From NCBI GenBank assembly GCA_015522745.1, contig WALQ01000050.1, positions 1 through 11,712 of the forward strand: a stretch of 11,712 nt of DNA, in the 5' to 3' direction. Within the stretch, counting starts at the first letter, position 1; each line of letters opens with the position of its first letter. The position numbers and the translations under genes were made by a program. The DNA is from Candidatus Aenigmatarchaeota archaeon. GTDB taxonomy: Archaea; Aenigmatarchaeota; Aenigmatarchaeia; GW2011-AR5; WALA01. This document shows positions 1 to 6,841 of this stretch, piece by piece. The notes under the pieces are model-generated. The model saw nothing but the letters and a program-made list of their open reading frames with translations. It was not told where the DNA came from and did not search any database.

Positions 1-2
1 AC

Positions 3-35
3 ATAAATAAGAAAAACAAAATATTGTGATGGTGA
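3..35 (+). promoter_or_regulatory. Possible TATA-like element and ribosome-binding site of the first radical SAM gene
   Basis: The AT-rich ATAAATAA at 3-10 is a possible archaeal TATA box. GGTGA at 31-35 matches the archaeal anti-Shine-Dalgarno and sits 6 nt before the ATG at 42, which supports that start. The TATA call is weak because the window begins only 2 nt upstream. Confidence 0.4.
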
Positions 36-41
36 AAAAAC

Positions 42-977
42 ATGTCAATAGAAGTCGCCGTAGTTGAGCTCACGAACCGTTGCAAGATATATGAAGATTT
101 TTCAAGGGGAAATGCTCGCGGTTGTCTAAACTGCCCGCTGAACAAATTTCACAGAGAATTCCAGGAGCTCGACTACGAATTATTCAGAAAAATACTCAAA
201 GAAAATGATGAAATGCAAAATCCAATAAAGGTTTGGGAGCTCGGGTGGAATGGAGATCCGATGCTCTATTCTAAGATAAGGGATGCTGTCGAAGAGTTGA
301 CTTCGAGAAAATTTGTGGTGAACATAGTAACAAATGGGTACAAATTTATGGAGAAAATAAAACCAATAAAGGAATTTACTAAAAATGTCAGCTTTGCGTT
401 CTTCCTTGATAGCGTGGACAATGACAATGACTTTCTAATGGCGCCAGGCGTTCTCGATGACACATTTGACGCTTTTGAATTCTTGAAGTCAAACGGAATA
501 AGATTCAGCATACTCACAAGGGTAAATGCTCATAATTATAACAAGCTCGAAAGCATACTAAATATTGCCAGGAAATATGGGGTCCCATTCGTTCCATTCG
601 AGTCATTTGGCCACAGTATGACGGATTATCAAAAGAGATTCGCTACGGAGACGATAGACAGATTCAGAAACAACGGAATACACAAAACAATAACATTTGA
701 AAATCCATCTGGGAATTGCACATATTTGAGAAATCTGCGGATTTTCATAAACTCCCACGGATATCTTTCATTCTGCCATTTCATATCGTTTTTGGACACG
801 GAGCTCGTTGACTTGAGGACGCATACGCTCGAAGAATCCATAAAGATGAATGAAAAAATCAGAAACGAGTTTGTGTCAAGAAAGATGGGCAAACTTTCGG
901 CATGGGTGAAACCGCGAATCACCGCATCACCATGCAGTTTTTGCTACAAGACATTTGGTGGAAAAGAACCGTGGTAG
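42..977 (+). CDS. Radical SAM protein with non-canonical cluster spacing and a C-terminal SPASM/twitch-like cluster
   Basis: This 311-residue protein looks like a cytosolic radical SAM enzyme, which cleaves S-adenosylmethionine at a [4Fe-4S] cluster to start radical chemistry. Seen in the sequence: an ELTNRC start to the first strand, then C14, C28 and C31, giving CX13CX2C instead of CX3CX2C; a GWNGDP segment at 68-73 in the position of the usual GGEP SAM-binding motif; TNGY at 97-100; and strand-helix alternation of a partial TIM barrel to about residue 200. C226, C245 and the C298-X2-C301 pair form a plausible ligand set for an auxiliary iron-sulfur cluster, as in SPASM or twitch domains. 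The start follows a good ribosome-binding site. The substrate cannot be read from sequence. The gene may act with the peptide-modification cassette at 4813-6838, but it is separated from it and lies on the other strand. It is not a recognisable HxsC. I am confident of the superfamily and not of the function. Confidence 0.78.
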   Translation: MSIEVAVVELTNRCKIYEDFSRGNARGCLNCPLNKFHREFQELDYELFRKILKENDEMQNPIKVWELGWNGDPMLYSKIRDAVEELTSRKFVVNIVTNGYKFMEKIKPIKEFTKNVSFAFFLDSVDNDNDFLMAPGVLDDTFDAFEFLKSNGIRFSILTRVNAHNYNKLESILNIARKYGVPFVPFESFGHSMTDYQKRFATETIDRFRNNGIHKTITFENPSGNCTYLRNLRIFINSHGYLSFCHFISFLDTELVDLRTHTLEESIKMNEKIRNEFVSRKMGKLSAWVKPRITASPCSFCYKTFGGKEPW

Positions 978-985
978 CAAAAACA

Positions 986-1017
986 TTTTAATATGTAAAA
1001 TTCAAATATTTTTGGTG
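986..1017 (+). promoter_or_regulatory. Possible promoter and ribosome-binding site before 1023
   Basis: The 45-bp gap after the first gene holds TTTTAATATG (986-995), a fair TATA candidate about 30 nt before the expected transcription start. GGTG at 1014-1017 lies 5 nt before the ATG at 1023. The T-rich stretch around 1006-1013 could also end the upstream transcript. The ribosome-binding site is clear; the TATA call is tentative. Confidence 0.4.
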
Positions 1018-1022
1018 TTCCG

Positions 1023-1538
1023 ATGAAATACTATGGCATATTGATTGCGCTTTCGGTTGTTGTGCTCATACTCGGAGTTTCCTACGTATTCAACAAGCCA
1101 GCGGATTTATACTCGGCAGCAACATTTTCATATTCACAGAATTGGCGCGTCCAGACGGATTATGGCGTCCAGGAATGCGAATTCTCGCCAGAAAATTCGA
1201 TCATAGCGGAGTTTGAGATAACAAAAAAAGACGACCATTTTAGCATAAAGTGCCATAAAGGCCCGCGATATGATTTCACTAATTATTATTACTTCAAATT
1301 TTCCAACTGCTCGGAGAGCGATGCGGCATTGATAGATTCGGCAATACGAAAGAAGAATGATTGCTTCTTCCCGTTAAACGAACCCGTTCCGAACAGTGTT
1401 AACCATTACATCGCCATAGTGGCCCAGTGCCTTCCGGAAGGCAAAGTCCCAAACGGAATATCCTGTCTTCCAGGAAAGCCGAAAGCGAGCGTTTTTTATG
1501 CAGTTTACGACATTGATACGGGGAAACTGTATTATTAG
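1023..1538 (+). CDS. Small membrane-anchored, cysteine-containing extracellular protein, function unknown
   Basis: A 171-residue protein I do not recognise as a named family. Residues 5-23 form one strongly hydrophobic segment after a short start with Lys2, consistent with an uncleaved anchor or signal peptide and an N-in, C-out topology. The remaining 148 residues are polar and contain six cysteines (C52, C77, C96, C114, C136, C148), an even number compatible with three disulfides outside the cell. Aromatic patches rich in Tyr (about 84-93 and 159-171) suggest a small beta-rich fold. The hydrophobic N-terminus without a basic-glycine cleavage motif argues against a classical archaeal type IV pilin, although pilin-like proteins vary. 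It lies in the same direction between the radical SAM gene and the SLH surface protein, and may be co-expressed with the former (45-bp gap). Its role could be as a surface or secreted accessory protein; this is inference. Confidence 0.7.
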   Translation: MKYYGILIALSVVVLILGVSYVFNKPADLYSAATFSYSQNWRVQTDYGVQECEFSPENSIIAEFEITKKDDHFSIKCHKGPRYDFTNYYYFKFSNCSESDAALIDSAIRKKNDCFFPLNEPVPNSVNHYIAIVAQCLPEGKVPNGISCLPGKPKASVFYAVYDIDTGKLYY

Positions 1539-1578
1539 GCAAATTTTATTTATCTAGGTCATATCGACTATCTAAAAT

Positions 1579-1589
1579 TTTAAATACTT
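1579..1589 (+). promoter_or_regulatory. TATA box of the SLH surface-protein gene (leaderless promoter)
   Basis: TTTAAATACTT begins exactly 30 nt before the ATG at 1609. No GGTGA-type site precedes the ATG, and the intervening sequence is AT-rich, so transcription probably starts at or next to the start codon. The same 11-mer recurs at the same distance before the gene at 11653. The rest of the 70-bp gap (1539-1608) holds only AT-rich sequence, including a T-rich stretch just after the stop at 1538 that could terminate the upstream gene. Confidence 0.65.
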
Positions 1590-1608
1590 AATAGTAGCAA
1601 ATTATTTT

Positions 1609-4600
1609 ATGGCAGACGTGCTTTTGAGGACGCTCGAGAATTTCGCCGCTGGAAAGTGGAGTCCGTTTGAGTACAAGACAGAAGACGGGAAGAAAATAAT
1701 CTTACTTAGAGATGAAGATAATTACGATTATTATGACAAAGGACTGATAGAGACTTCTTTCAACATCTCGCAGAAGAAAGTTGGAAAGAATGTTATTTAT
1801 ATTGCAAGCAATCAAGGTAAAAAAAGCAAAATAGATGATGCTAAAAAAGTATTAAATTATATGCTAGATTTCTTCAAATATCACACTGCTTTGCTTGGGC
1901 ATCGTAATAAAAATGAAAGAAAAACTAATAATCCATTACTAATTTCTAAAGCACTAGGGACGGCAGCTACTATTTTTGCGCTTGCACTTTCACCTATGTC
2001 AAATCATTTTGCAGTCGCATCTTCCACCCAGACGGATCCACAGTGGTACAAGACTTTTTCTGATGATGCTCAATGGCCGGGCTCCGACCCGCTACAACCA
2101 TACAGAGATGCGCTTCTTGATGCGGGTGTTGTTCAAGGCTACACCGACGGCTCGTTCAAGCCCGAGAGAAAAATCACGCGCGCGGAGTTGGCGACAATGC
2201 TCGTGAAGGAATTTAATATAACAACAACATCAAACGTGGAATTCAAAGACGTCGAAAAAGGCAAATGGTACTATCCGTATGTTGAACGTGCGGCGGCGGC
2301 CGGTCTAGTAAAAGGTTACCCGGATGGAACGTTCAGGCCGAACAACAATGTCACGAACGCAGAGGCAATAACGATGGCGCTGCGCGCTTTAAATAAATAC
2401 GGGTCTCCCGAAAAGAGTGTGAGTGACACGTTCAATGACGTCGATCCAGGAAAGTGGTATTATAGTATAATTGAGGGTGCTTTGCAGGAAGGTTTGTTTC
2501 CAAATGATACGGATGCCTTGAATGTCATTGTGCCAAATGGTCATCTCGAACCAAACAGCCCGGCTACCAGAGGGAAGGTCGCCGTGTGGATCTGGCAGGC
2601 GTATCCAAATAAGGATAAAGATGAGGATGACCTCACGTACGTTCAAGAGTGGAAAGTCGGTACTAATCCGAACAATTCCGATACTGATACTGATGGAATA
2701 GAAGATGGAACCGAAGTAAATGGGTGGGATGTCGTTTCAAACGGAAAAACTGAGCATTACACTTCAAATCCATTGGATCCCGATACTGATACTGATGGGG
2801 TTAATGACGGCGATGAATACAAGATAAAGACGGATCCGAACAATCCAAATACTTATGGATATCCGGATAAAATAGAGTATGATTTCAACGATATGATAGA
2901 AAAGAATGGTCTTCGTGAAAATATAAAGAATTTGTGGACTCTCACCAACGATGAGGAAACACTGGAAGAATATTTAGGTATCCTTAAAGGCAATGACCCA
3001 GAGAAGATAATGTATTTGATTAAACACAGAATGGGATTGGAAGACGGTAAACTTTCCGATGAAGAAAAAATATTTATAAGCAAATACCTTTCTGGTACAG
3101 TTACATCGGAGGATATTGATAAAATTGTAGAGTATTATTCAACGGTTATGAATGATGTTGTTCCTGGGCTGGGGGACAGTGAAAAAGATACGGTAAGTGC
3201 CAAAACCGTGTCAGATGTAGAAGCAATAGAAGATGTTGAAGGGCTTGTTAAACGCAGCGATGGGTCGGGTGAAAGATCATCGGAAATGAAACACGGATTC
3301 AAGTTGATAGAAAAACTCGGAAATACAAGAAAAGTCAATGAAGAAAGAATGAAAGATTTTGAAAAACGCAAGATTGATGATGGAGCAATAAAAATAGATG
3401 GAAAATTTGACGACTGGAAAAAGATACATCCTTATGAAACGATAGAAAAAACATGGCTAGACAAAGATTATTATGGGTTTAGTGTTCCAGATGGCGCGAA
3501 GCTAAATAGGATATACTTGGCGTACGAAAAAGACGGTGACGTTGATTTCTTCATGAAAACAAAAGGAAAACCATTGAATGATGTCAGATATCATCTAGAT
3601 ATATTCGGTAGCAAGACGAATGATTTTGTGAACATAGTGTTTGAAAATGGTGAGGCGAACGCGGCCGTCTATCGTACTGTTTTTGACAAGGATAAGGGAA
3701 TTTACATCGAAAGAAGGGTGAAGACTTTTAATATAAAATATGCGTTTGGGCCGGATGGCATTGAAGTTAGAATACCGAAGGACATTGCCAAAGAGTTGGG
3801 GCTCAATCTGAGAGTTAGTGGGTACGCGGAAAAGAAAGAAAATGAAGACAAAATTAAAAGATATGTAAATATGTCTGCGGTATACGGAAGAAAGAGCGTG
3901 TTTCCAGGAATAATAACGACAAATATACCCAAAGGAAACATACCTTTATTGCTTCTCACACACCTGACAAAGGACAATGAATTTCAGAGGCAAGATCTAA
4001 TAGGTTTAGCCGAATCGATGACGGAGGCGACAATATATAACATAGTCGATGATGAAACAAAGTCCATTGAATTGAACGACTTGGATGAACTTTACAAGTA
4101 TATGGTAAAATATAATGATAAGGTAAATACTTTATTGGAAGCACTTCTCTTGACAAACAGGCAGAACACGAAAAACAACGAGCCACTCTTTTCAGAAGAC
4201 ACATATCAAATGTTTCACGGATTCGATGGAAAATTGAATAAATACGATTATGCATTTGACTTCACGAGTCCGGAAACGCTTAAATGGCTTGGGGATAATA
4301 TTCATCATTTGAATGAAACCGGCATACTTAATTGGGTCAGCCGACACGCACAATTAGGAATGGACGCAAGACCAATAGAAATGGATGCATATGGCAAGGA
4401 AATTAAAGCAAAGACTTATGCAAATGGAAGCACCAATGCCTTTGTTCAGAATGTTCAGAAGAATGGTAAGTCGCCTGCAACGTGTGTAGCAATATGTATG
4501 GTATCTTACGACGGGTTGAGAGCTAAAGGATACATTCCTATGAGATTTATGGTGACTCATCCGCAAGGATATGATTACTCTATCCATCGCCAACCAGGAT

Positions 4601-4812
4601 TCATCAGAGATGGAAAAGTTATTATGTATAGTGATGACCCTATGAGATACCCCGACACTGCAATATTCGCCGAATTTCCGGCGATAGACGGCACACCTCA
4701 AGTTGTGAGAATACCGCTCACTATGGAAGAGAAGGAAGAATTGTTTAAATGGAACCTCAAAGAAAGTCACATAGAGAAACGTGTTTATGATATATATGAC
4801 AATATGCCATAA
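1609..4812 (+). CDS. Large multidomain surface protein: cytoplasmic N-domain, membrane segment, SLH repeats, TSP3-like repeats, CBM9-like domain
   Basis: A 1067-residue cell-surface protein. Residues 1-105 are charged and lack a signal peptide. A hydrophobic stretch at about 109-137 is the only membrane segment, so the remainder is probably outside the cell. Three SLH-type repeats follow at about 148-203, 211-263 and 274-332, with GYTDGSFKP, ITRAELATMLVK and GYPDGTFRP as hallmarks; in bacteria SLH domains bind envelope polysaccharide. Two thrombospondin type-3-like calcium repeats sit at about 336-413 (DTDTDGIEDG, DTDTDGVNDGDE). A low-complexity helical linker runs to about 590. A CBM9/DOMON-like domain begins at IDGKFDDW (596-603) and runs to about 770. 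The C-terminal 290 residues include C959, H993 and D1009/D1010 in a loosely transglutaminase-like order. The start is supported by a leaderless promoter. Its stop touches the stop of the convergent hxsB with no intervening base. SLH and TSP3 calls are solid; the two later domain calls are tentative. Confidence 0.82.
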   Translation: MADVLLRTLENFAAGKWSPFEYKTEDGKKIILLRDEDNYDYYDKGLIETSFNISQKKVGKNVIYIASNQGKKSKIDDAKKVLNYMLDFFKYHTALLGHRNKNERKTNNPLLISKALGTAATIFALALSPMSNHFAVASSTQTDPQWYKTFSDDAQWPGSDPLQPYRDALLDAGVVQGYTDGSFKPERKITRAELATMLVKEFNITTTSNVEFKDVEKGKWYYPYVERAAAAGLVKGYPDGTFRPNNNVTNAEAITMALRALNKYGSPEKSVSDTFNDVDPGKWYYSIIEGALQEGLFPNDTDALNVIVPNGHLEPNSPATRGKVAVWIWQAYPNKDKDEDDLTYVQEWKVGTNPNNSDTDTDGIEDGTEVNGWDVVSNGKTEHYTSNPLDPDTDTDGVNDGDEYKIKTDPNNPNTYGYPDKIEYDFNDMIEKNGLRENIKNLWTLTNDEETLEEYLGILKGNDPEKIMYLIKHRMGLEDGKLSDEEKIFISKYLSGTVTSEDIDKIVEYYSTVMNDVVPGLGDSEKDTVSAKTVSDVEAIEDVEGLVKRSDGSGERSSEMKHGFKLIEKLGNTRKVNEERMKDFEKRKIDDGAIKIDGKFDDWKKIHPYETIEKTWLDKDYYGFSVPDGAKLNRIYLAYEKDGDVDFFMKTKGKPLNDVRYHLDIFGSKTNDFVNIVFENGEANAAVYRTVFDKDKGIYIERRVKTFNIKYAFGPDGIEVRIPKDIAKELGLNLRVSGYAEKKENEDKIKRYVNMSAVYGRKSVFPGIITTNIPKGNIPLLLLTHLTKDNEFQRQDLIGLAESMTEATIYNIVDDETKSIELNDLDELYKYMVKYNDKVNTLLEALLLTNRQNTKNNEPLFSEDTYQMFHGFDGKLNKYDYAFDFTSPETLKWLGDNIHHLNETGILNWVSRHAQLGMDARPIEMDAYGKEIKAKTYANGSTNAFVQNVQKNGKSPATCVAICMVSYDGLRAKGYIPMRFMVTHPQGYDYSIHRQPGFIRDGKVIMYSDDPMRYPDTAIFAEFPAIDGTPQVVRIPLTMEEKEELFKWNLKESHIEKRVYDIYDNMP
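2678..2798 (+). repeat. 19-bp direct repeat within the calcium-binding repeats
   Basis: CCGATACTGATACTGATGG occurs perfectly at 2678-2696 and 2780-2798, 102 bp (34 codons) apart and in frame. It encodes the Asp-rich loop of each TSP3-like unit, so it marks an internal duplication of the module and not a regulatory element. Identity at third codon positions suggests the copies are fairly recent or kept alike by gene conversion. Confidence 0.8.
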
Positions 4813-6249
4813 TCACTGAGCTCCGGCCCATTTGAAAAGTATGTCGCGTTTTTCCTTGTCGTATATTATCTTTTCAAAGATGTATTTTGCCTGCTCGGTG
4901 CGTATTTTCCAGACGAAGTCTGTCGGAAGCTTTGGAATAAGCGTTCCTGTTTGGCCGTAAGTGCTCACGAGGCATGGCGATACGTACGGATGCCAAGGCG
5001 ACGCATCTGCAAGCGTTGCAGCCATCGAACTGTTTCCAATGAATTGCAAGACGTCGTTGGAAGTGAATACGTCTTTGTAACTTTGAGTCACGTCTCCTAT
5101 TTTGAATGTGTCGTTTCCACGGGATTCATCGCATATGAATATGTTTCCGTTTTGGTCATACGCTGCCTGGGTTATTCCCGCACCACACGGGGCCCCTATA
5201 CACGTATTTAGTGGTGGCTTCAAAAATAATATCCGTTTCGCTATGAGACTCGTGTCAACATCTTTAATTGTTTTCTCCTTGTTGACTTCAAATAAATACT
5301 CCATATACTTTTTCCAAAAATCAACATATTCTTTCCACGTGTACCCAATTTTCTCCCACTTTTCAGCCGCCATACCAGTGACGTTGAGATGACGGAGCTT
5401 TATTGATTTGAGACCAAGAGATAGATACTCATCAACGATTTCCTTCGGATACTTCAACGACTCTCGGGTTACGGTTGCTATTGCGCCCGAGAAGAATCTA
5501 TAATCTTTCAATTCCTTTATCCATCTAACTACTTTGTCATAGCTTTCCGATGGCCTGTTTTTGTTGTGAAGGAATTTTGGTCCGTCGAGAGACGTATTTA
5601 CTTCCATTTGATTCTTCTTTATGAAATCAAATTTCTCATCATCCATTAGTGTGAGATTTGTCACGATGCGAAATGAAATTGATTTTTCACCGAAGAACCA
5701 CCCGTCGCTAGGACTGTTAGAACCGTTTTTTTCTTTTGCGTATTCAACGATGAACTTCACGATGTCGAAGTTCGCCGTTGGCTCACCACCTTGAAACTCT
5801 ATAGTATAATATTTGGACGGGCTTTGAAATATGAAATCAACAACCTTTCTTGCTGTGTCTTCGCTCATATCGTACTCTTTCATGTCCAGGGGTCGAGATT
5901 TTGCCTGGCAATACACGCATTTCAAATTGCATCGCAATGTCGGTACGACTATGTGCAACGTGATTCCATTGAAAAGATGATAGAGTCGGGTTCTTGTGTT
6001 CTCAATTATTTTGTTGTAGTTTCTCTTTGTTATTATGATTCCCTTGTCTTCTAGGATTGAAAAAAGATTTTTGTTCTTCTCAAGCTGCATGGTTCTCAAG
6101 AGCTTGTACTCCCTGTCGTTTAGGACGACCCAAGCTCCGGTGTCTGTGGTTATGAGTATGTGGTCTTTGTCGTATTTATACGTATTGTAATTCATTATCG
6201 AATACTTTGTGCTTTCAAGTGGATGGTCTGTGAAATAAGTGTCCACCAT
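4813..6249 (-). CDS. hxsB: His-Xaa-Ser system-type radical SAM maturase (HxsB family)
   Basis: A 478-residue radical SAM enzyme, about the usual HxsB length. HxsB is one of two radical SAM maturases of the bacterial His-Xaa-Ser peptide-modification system; its exact chemistry on this substrate is unknown. Seen here: an N-terminal domain (about 15-95) that may serve in peptide recognition; LHIVVPTLRCNLKCVYCQ, with C107, C111 and C114 forming canonical CX3CX2C; EFQGGEP (151-157) for SAM binding; TNLT at 197-200; and SLDGP at 220-224. The HIVVPTLRCN and EFQGGEP wording is what I remember as typical of HxsB. A SPASM-like C-terminal region has C350, C355 (in APCGAG), C373 and C426, fewer cysteines than I expect in bacterial HxsB. 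The gene starts directly after the stop of the hxsD-like gene (no spacer), with GGTG at 6256-6253 inside that gene, so translation is likely coupled. It ends flush against the SLH gene on the other strand. Confidence 0.85.
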   Translation of the reverse strand: MVDTYFTDHPLESTKYSIMNYNTYKYDKDHILITTDTGAWVVLNDREYKLLRTMQLEKNKNLFSILEDKGIIITKRNYNKIIENTRTRLYHLFNGITLHIVVPTLRCNLKCVYCQAKSRPLDMKEYDMSEDTARKVVDFIFQSPSKYYTIEFQGGEPTANFDIVKFIVEYAKEKNGSNSPSDGWFFGEKSISFRIVTNLTLMDDEKFDFIKKNQMEVNTSLDGPKFLHNKNRPSESYDKVVRWIKELKDYRFFSGAIATVTRESLKYPKEIVDEYLSLGLKSIKLRHLNVTGMAAEKWEKIGYTWKEYVDFWKKYMEYLFEVNKEKTIKDVDTSLIAKRILFLKPPLNTCIGAPCGAGITQAAYDQNGNIFICDESRGNDTFKIGDVTQSYKDVFTSNDVLQFIGNSSMAATLADASPWHPYVSPCLVSTYGQTGTLIPKLPTDFVWKIRTEQAKYIFEKIIYDKEKRDILFKWAGAQ

Positions 6250-6489
6250 TCACACCAACTCTTTCATCTCGCCAAGAAGGACGTTTAGGAATTCGTATGC
6301 TCCTTTTTCCGCATCGACGTCTCGCTTAGGCTTCATTGTAATGAGTATTACATCCGTTGGGTCTCCGTCAACGAGAACAAAGAAGTCATTGTCCATTTTC
6401 TGTCCTGCCTTTAAAACCGCTCGAATGTCATAGAACTTGCCGTTGAGCGTTATTTTTGCCTCTCCGTCTTCTACGAATATGTCATCCAC
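6250..6489 (-). CDS. hxsD: HxsD-like protein, second copy (shorter)
   Basis: A small acidic cytosolic protein of 79 residues from the start chosen here. It aligns without gaps to the neighbouring HxsD-like protein: in the 41-residue block from LNGKFYD to MKPK, 14 positions are identical, including N-x-K-x-Y, DG-x-P and IL....PK. A C-terminal helix with FLN and LL resembles the end of HxsD, whose family is known only as a conserved partner of HxsB and HxsC with no assigned activity. Start choice: a GTG at 6498 would overlap its own ribosome-binding site, whereas GAGGGTGAT (6502-6494) lies 4 nt before the in-frame GTG at 6489, matching the spacing seen elsewhere here. That places the start 1 nt after the upstream stop. 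The gene is sandwiched between the longer copy and hxsB in one operon. Family assignment is good, mechanism unknown. Confidence 0.72.
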   Translation of the reverse strand: MDDIFVEDGEAKITLNGKFYDIRAVLKAGQKMDNDFFVLVDGDPTDVILITMKPKRDVDAEKGAYEFLNVLLGEMKELV

Positions 6490-6490
6490 A

Positions 6491-6838
6491 TCAATCACCC
6501 TCGTGCGTTTCCATGGCGCGCTTCATGATTGCATCACGTATTTCCTTGTTTTGGACGGATTGGACCATGTAAACTGAATAGTTGAGGAGCTCCTCATTCA
6601 TCTCACGGCCGAGCTTTTCAAGATCATACCCACTTTGCTTCGGCCTGAGCTTCACCAGGATTTCCTCGTTTGGCTCTCCGTCGAGAATGACATATGCTCG
6701 GTCTATCATCACGTACGCGGCGGCGTAAACGACGGGAAGGCTGTATATTTTAGGATTTACGGAAACCACAACGTATCCTTCATCCTTGTGAACTTCTATG
6801 TTGTCGATAAATTCGACTTTTGACTCTTCATTTTCCAT
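6491..6838 (-). CDS. hxsD: HxsD-like protein, first copy (longer)
   Basis: A 115-residue cytosolic protein and the first gene of the minus-strand operon. An acidic N-terminus leads to a beta-helix-beta core at about 24-67 (VNPKIYSLPVVYAAAYVMID, then VILDGEP and ILVKLRPK), followed by a long C-terminal helix (about 75-110) containing NEELLNYSVYM. That helix resembles the conserved LLNDYxLRE-type signature of HxsD. The core aligns ungapped with the next gene, but the C-terminal helix is some 25 residues longer, so the two are diverged tandem paralogues that may form a heterodimer. The start is supported by a strong site, GGGGTGAT (6849-6842), 3 nt before the ATG. HxsD proteins may act as a small recognition or scaffold subunit for the maturase; that role is inference. 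No catalytic residues are evident. Confidence 0.75.
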   Translation of the reverse strand: MENEESKVEFIDNIEVHKDEGYVVVSVNPKIYSLPVVYAAAYVMIDRAYVILDGEPNEEILVKLRPKQSGYDLEKLGREMNEELLNYSVYMVQSVQNKEIRDAIMKRAMETHEGD

Positions 6839-6841
6839 GAA

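Noticed and set aside
42..977. Assignment of the first radical SAM gene as HxsC
   Set aside because: HxsC should have a canonical CX3CX2C motif; this protein has CX13CX2C and no other feature I can tie to HxsC.
2678..2798. The 19-bp repeat as a CRISPR-like or regulatory repeat
   Set aside because: There are only two copies, both in frame in coding sequence, and they encode the Asp-rich calcium loops, so protein-module duplication explains them.
4354..4770. Minus-strand 138-codon open frame
   Set aside because: It lies fully antisense within the SLH gene, has a composition rich in Cys, Phe, His and Ser typical of a shadow frame, and no recognisable domain.
4951..5392. Plus-strand open frames overlapping hxsB
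   Set aside because: They are antisense shadows of a strongly supported radical SAM gene, overlap each other in different frames and show no motifs.
6490..6498. GTG at 6498 as the start of the second HxsD-like gene
   Set aside because: It would lie inside the ribosome-binding site GAGGGTGAT with no spacer. The in-frame GTG at 6489 has 4-nt spacing, as in neighbouring genes; the protein differs by only three residues.
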